DNA of 48,910 nt from Brevundimonas subvibrioides (GTDB taxonomy: Bacteria; Pseudomonadota; Alphaproteobacteria; Caulobacterales; Caulobacteraceae). Positions 45,221 to 48,910 of this stretch are shown here, in pieces. The stretch is from contig NCEB01000039.1 of the NCBI GenBank assembly GCA_002280475.1, positions 1 through 48,910 of the forward strand, given 5' to 3'. The translations under genes were made by a program, and so were the position numbers. Under the pieces are notes generated by a model. That model was not told the origin of the DNA. It did not search any database and saw only the letters and a program-made list of their open reading frames with translations. Position 1 is the stretch's first letter. The number at the start of each line of letters is the position of its first letter.

Positions 45221-46162
45221 GTGAGCTGGGGCGGGGAACACGGCGTGCGCATCGGCCTGTCGGCCGTGGTCATGGCGCTCCACTCCGGCCGGCTCTGCGT
45301 CCTGACCACCCAGACCGCCGAGGGCGCGCTGGCCCTGCCGTCGGGCCCGTTCGACCCCGCCCGCGACCGCACCTTCGAGCTGGCGCTCCGGGACTTCGTG
45401 ACGGCCCAGACCGGCTTCGGCCTGGGCTTCGTCGAGCAGCTCTATACCTTCGGCGACGCGGGGCGCGATGCGCCGCGCGCCACGCCCGGGCCCGACCAGC
45501 GCCGTGAGATTTCGGTCGGCTATCTGGCCCTGACCGCAGACGCCGTCGACATGACCCCGCCCGGCGCGCGCTGGACCCCGGTGCTGGACCTGTTCCCGTG
45601 GGAGGACCGGCGCGGCACCGGCGACGCCGCCGCGACGGCCATCCGCGCGGCCCTGGTCCCGTGGGCGGCCGACGACCCGCGCCGTCTGTCGCGCGTCGAG
45701 GCCCTGTTCCCCGCCGGCCCGACCCACCGCTGGGACGAGGCCCGGGTGCTGGAACGGTTCGAGCTCCTCTACGAGGCCGGGTTGGTGGCCGAGGCGGCGC
45801 GCGATCGCGACGATGCGACCCCCCTGCCGCTCGGCGACCGCAGCATGGCGTCCGACCACCGCCGCATCCTGGCGACGGGGCTGGGGCGGCTCCGCAGCAA
45901 GCTGCGCTACCGGCCGGTGCTGTTCGAGCTGACGTCGGACACCTTCACCCTGTCGGCCCTGCAGACGGCGGCCGAGGCGGTCGTGGGCCTGAGCCTGCAC
46001 AAACAGAACTTCAGACGCGGGGTCGAGCGCACCGGTCTGGTGGCCCCCACCGGCCGGCTGTCGACTGGCACGGGCGGCCGCCCGGCCGAGCTGTTTCGCT
46101 ATACCGGCACGACCAATGCGGACGGTCAGGCCCCGGGTCTGGCCCTGCCCGCCCTGCGCTGA
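45221..46162 (+). CDS. NUDIX-winged helix regulator (NrtR-like)
   Basis: The 313-aa protein has an N-terminal NUDIX-like fold (~10-150, VVMALHSGRLCVLTTQ and FELALRDFVTAQTGF) and a C-terminal winged helix (TLSALQTAAEAVVGLSLHKQNFRRGVERTGLV). The NUDIX catalytic box is not intact, as in NrtR sensors that bind ADP-ribose-type ligands and control NAD metabolism. No NAD genes are adjacent apart from the RES toxin 17 kb away. The start is GTG. Confidence 0.8.
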   Translation: MSWGGEHGVRIGLSAVVMALHSGRLCVLTTQTAEGALALPSGPFDPARDRTFELALRDFVTAQTGFGLGFVEQLYTFGDAGRDAPRATPGPDQRREISVGYLALTADAVDMTPPGARWTPVLDLFPWEDRRGTGDAAATAIRAALVPWAADDPRRLSRVEALFPAGPTHRWDEARVLERFELLYEAGLVAEAARDRDDATPLPLGDRSMASDHRRILATGLGRLRSKLRYRPVLFELTSDTFTLSALQTAAEAVVGLSLHKQNFRRGVERTGLVAPTGRLSTGTGGRPAELFRYTGTTNADGQAPGLALPALR

Positions 46163-46258
46163 GGGCCGGCGTCACCGGAACCGAGATTCCGGCTTGCGAT
46201 GGTCAGGCCGTGCCATTAGAGAAGCCGCTCGCTTTCGACCGAGCGTCTACGGCCCCGC

Positions 46259-46348
<90 letters not shown>

Positions 46349-46440
46349 CCGCCCTTTCAACCTCCTGATTAGGCGAAAGATACTGGCAAACAAGGGGTTT
46401 CCGGCTTCCAGGTGGTACAAAACCACCGTACAGTGGAGCT

Positions 46441-48168
46441 ATGGAAGACGTGGCCAAGCCACCCCACCTGCAGCGTCGAAAGTACGCCTTCTATTACCGG
46501 CGGGCAGTCCCGGCCGAGCTTCGACCGGCGTTGAACCGAGCAGAGTTTGTCGTCTCACTTAAGACCTTAAGCTTCGCCGAGGCGAAGCGCAGGTATGCTG
46601 AACTTCATGCAGAGGTAGAGCGTCAGCTTGAGCGTGCACGGGCCGGGCTTGGCGGGCCTGGAGTTCAGGCGGTGACTAACGGACTTGGGCTCCAAACGGG
46701 TGTCGATGCCTTCATCCGTATGGCTTCAGAAGCCCGGCTGGCAGACCTCGAACGGGCTGACGGCATCGCTCTTGCCTCGTCCTGGCCTTCCGACTTAGCG
46801 ACCGCCCTTGATGAGATCGAACGCGAAGCTGACCACTATGCGAATCCAGACACCGAGTGGCGTCATGTTCAGGTGGCGGCCAACCAGATAATCCAAGAGA
46901 CTGGCTTCCAGATCGAACGAGGCTCAGCCGCCTTTTGGTCTCTGTGCCAGGCCCTAAACAACGCTCAGCTGGAGCATCTGAAGCGACACTTCGTCCGTCT
47001 TTGTGGAAAGCGTGCACCGTTCGCCCATCGGCCCACTGGATTTGAAACCGTTTCAATTTCCCAGAGGGTCACCGGTCAAGCCAGCGCAGCGTTGTCGGCC
47101 GACGTGGTCACTGTCGCCGAACTAGTCGCTCGCTTCGAGGCCGACCCACGGAGAGCGAGCGTCCGACAGAAAACAAAAGACAGTGCGTACGCTCCGGCGA
47201 AAAAACTCCTCCTAGAGGTATGCGGAGCCGATACCCGTGCGGAACAGGTGAAACGGTCGGATCTTCAGCGCGTGCGCTCAGTTCTTATGGACCTCCCTCC
47301 CAGGGTCGCTCAGCGTTATCGAGGCGCGACGCTAATCGAAGCGGCAAAGCTGGCCAGGGCCAATGGCGAAGACCGGCTAAGCCCGAAAACTATCGACAAT
47401 CAGCTGATCTGGGTGACGGCCTTCTTCAACTTTGCTGAGCGGGAGCAACTGATCCAGTCCAACCCAGCTCGGCAACTCACGCTGGGAAGCGCCGGAACCC
47501 GTTCTCAGCGTCCGGCTTGGACGGTGGCCGAGCTAAATCTGCTCTTCTCAGCCCCGGTGTTCGCGGGTTGCGTTGATGACGAAAGACACTGGAACGCGCC
47601 AGGTACCAGCCGACCTAAGCGAGGCCGATATTGGGTTCCACTGTTGGCCTTATTCCAGGGCCTTAGGATGAACGAGGCATGTCAGCTCTTCACCGACGAC
47701 GTGTTCAGCGATGACGGGGTCATGGTCCTTAGAGTGGCGTCAAACGCCTCTCGAGGGCAGCAGACCAAGAAGAATGACGTCCGCCTGGTGCCGCTCCATC
47801 CAACGTTGGTCGCACTAGGCTTCGCTTCTGGCAGTCCGATGGAGGCCACGGCCGTTCCCATGTTCCCGGAACTGACTAGGGACAAGCATGGCTCGGCGAC
47901 CAATGCCTTCTCCAAATGGTTCGCTCGGCTCCAGCGGGAGTTGGGAATTACACGGAAAGGTGTCGTGTTTCATTCCCTGCGTCACAACTTTGCGGACGCC
48001 ATGCGTCGGGCCGACATCTCACCCGAACGCAGTGATGCTCTCGGCGGATGGGCAACGCCGTCAAGTGCCCGTCGGGGATATGGCCACGGCCTGCGTCCCG
48101 CAGACCTGGCGTCGGATATTGCAAAGGTGGAATACCCAGGCTTGAATATCGACCATCTAGAATTGTGA
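46441..48168 (+). CDS. int: Tyrosine site-specific integrase
   Basis: The 575-aa recombinase has an N-terminal DUF6538-type region (PPHLQRRKYAFYYRRAVPAE), a SAM-like core-binding domain (~250-370), and a catalytic domain with Arg in LFQGLRMNEACQL, HSLRHNF (HxxR), GGW, and the nucleophile Tyr in RRGYGHGL. It inserts and excises DNA at a tRNA site. Codon use is less GC-biased than the host genes, consistent with an acquired element. Confidence 0.92.
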   Translation: MEDVAKPPHLQRRKYAFYYRRAVPAELRPALNRAEFVVSLKTLSFAEAKRRYAELHAEVERQLERARAGLGGPGVQAVTNGLGLQTGVDAFIRMASEARLADLERADGIALASSWPSDLATALDEIEREADHYANPDTEWRHVQVAANQIIQETGFQIERGSAAFWSLCQALNNAQLEHLKRHFVRLCGKRAPFAHRPTGFETVSISQRVTGQASAALSADVVTVAELVARFEADPRRASVRQKTKDSAYAPAKKLLLEVCGADTRAEQVKRSDLQRVRSVLMDLPPRVAQRYRGATLIEAAKLARANGEDRLSPKTIDNQLIWVTAFFNFAEREQLIQSNPARQLTLGSAGTRSQRPAWTVAELNLLFSAPVFAGCVDDERHWNAPGTSRPKRGRYWVPLLALFQGLRMNEACQLFTDDVFSDDGVMVLRVASNASRGQQTKKNDVRLVPLHPTLVALGFASGSPMEATAVPMFPELTRDKHGSATNAFSKWFARLQRELGITRKGVVFHSLRHNFADAMRRADISPERSDALGGWATPSSARRGYGHGLRPADLASDIAKVEYPGLNIDHLEL

Positions 48169-48226
48169 AAGGCGCGATCGCGTTCCTATCTAATCTCCAT
48201 CGCGCGTTTGGAAAATCGATAGGTAC

Positions 48227-48910
48227 ATGCCGGAGAACGAAGCTGAGGGCCGTGGTCGGGACTTCCATGCAGACCTCGAGACGATGTCAGCAATGGACTT
48301 GCGCCACACGTATCCGGCGACGGCGGAGAATCACAAGGCAATGATGCGCCGACGGGTGACCGAGGGAGCCATCGTCGCGCCAGAGTTTCGTAAGTTCCGA
48401 GATTTCCTCCGTCATGTGGGCCCCCGTCCGAGGCCAGACCTGTCCATCGATCGGTTAGACTGGGCAAACCCGACCTACGGACCCGGTCTGGTAAAGTGGC
48501 AAACCAAGCGAGGTCAGGCCAATAACCGTCGGACGACGGTTTGGCTTGAACTATACGGAGACAGACAGCCGATCACGGTGTGGGCTGAGCGCACCCGCCA
48601 GAAGCCTGACACCATGCGTAAGCGGAAGCGCGATGGCTGGTCAGACAGAGAGATTATAGCTGGCAAGCAAGACACCCACGACCGAACGGTGTTTGGGATC
48701 GATCCGCGCGAGTTCGACCCTTGGCCAACGTTGTTCCCTGACATGCCGGAGGTCCAGCGGGATTGGGAAGCGTTGTATCGTAAGGAACGGAGATCGATTT
48801 CTCGGATAGAGTTTGCTGATCTTGAGATCACAGAACGGAGGGACGCGTTCTTAGCTGATTTGCAAGGGTTCGACTCGGCTGGCCCTGGCCACGATCAGTC
48901 TTATCGCGAC
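48227..48910 (+). CDS. HNH/AP2-like phage-type protein, partial
   Basis: The frame opens at ATG 48227 and stays open to the window end (228 codons). The segment SIDRLDWANPTYGPGLVKWQ and following TKRGQANNRR resembles the DRIDN-GNYEPGN-RWATRKEQ-NR block of phage HNH/AP2-type proteins. Downstream, ITVWAERTRQKPDTMRKRKR-GWSDREI matches the small helix-turn-helix that usually follows it. The canonical His/Asn of a nuclease is not clear, so activity is uncertain. It is the first cargo gene after the integrase. Confidence 0.65.
   Translation, partial: MPENEAEGRGRDFHADLETMSAMDLRHTYPATAENHKAMMRRRVTEGAIVAPEFRKFRDFLRHVGPRPRPDLSIDRLDWANPTYGPGLVKWQTKRGQANNRRTTVWLELYGDRQPITVWAERTRQKPDTMRKRKRDGWSDREIIAGKQDTHDRTVFGIDPREFDPWPTLFPDMPEVQRDWEALYRKERRSISRIEFADLEITERRDAFLADLQGFDSAGPGHDQSYRD

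Overview
The window is about 49 kb of high-GC DNA from an alphaproteobacterium of the Caulobacteraceae, most like Brevundimonas. This rests on family-specific genes rather than a database search: mipZ, spmX, flaF-flbT-flagellin with the TPR glycosyltransferase flmG, GANTC sites upstream of mipZ, and GC-rich palindromic intergenic repeats.

Layout. 1-2363: start of tuf, tRNA-Gly and tRNA-Tyr, rlmB, and two AT-richer orphan genes. 2364-7402: a TerC protein, metG, a MATE exporter flanked by 7-bp tandem repeats, and a DUF1489 protein. 7454-12030: the 3-methylcrotonyl-CoA carboxylase operon (leucine catabolism); its upstream partner, isovaleryl-CoA dehydrogenase, is at 32190. 12257-16396: a DnaJ-like membrane protein, mipZ, a SPOR-like protein, panC and a cation/proton antiporter. 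16500-21418: a cytochrome c lipoprotein and an aromatic amino acid block (class II DAHP synthase, prephenate dehydratase, chorismate mutase), then gor. 21541-24618: rpiA, glmU, gph. 24675-29044: accessory-looking region with tRNA-Val, a broken cNMP-domain oxidoreductase, lipB, a FliN-like protein, a DUF2384/RES toxin-antitoxin pair, tRNA-Leu and a GIY-YIG protein. 29166-37519: mgtE, spmX behind a sigma-54-type promoter, ivd, a frameshifted secreted protein, an OmpA protein, an AraC regulator and small stress-type genes. 37616-41798: a candidate small RNA/microprotein, a 49-bp tandem repeat, and the flagellin block. 41835-46162: two acidic small proteins, a MoxR ATPase, a lipoprotein, an HD hydrolase and an NrtR-like regulator. 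46259-48910: tRNA-Ser followed by a tyrosine integrase and the first cargo gene of an integrated element that runs off the right edge.

The most interesting new signal is in the aromatic block. Between pheA and the chorismate mutase gene there is a 33-41 codon leader ending SLYFGYRFYGFRYAG (7 Phe/Tyr within 11 codons). It has mutually exclusive RNA pairings, including a perfect 13-nt complement between the aromatic codons and the sequence 8 nt upstream of the chorismate mutase start. This looks like a Phe/Tyr attenuator. The neighbouring prephenate dehydratase ends at the catalytic-domain boundary and has no ACT feedback domain, so translational sensing may replace allosteric control.

Other second-look items are a minus-strand transcript unit at 37616-37790 with a 14-nt perfect anti-anti-SD sequence, a 21-codon ORF and an intrinsic terminator; palindromic repeats that supply the Shine-Dalgarno sequences of rpiA and gph; and two genes broken in ways that can be read directly from the sequence.
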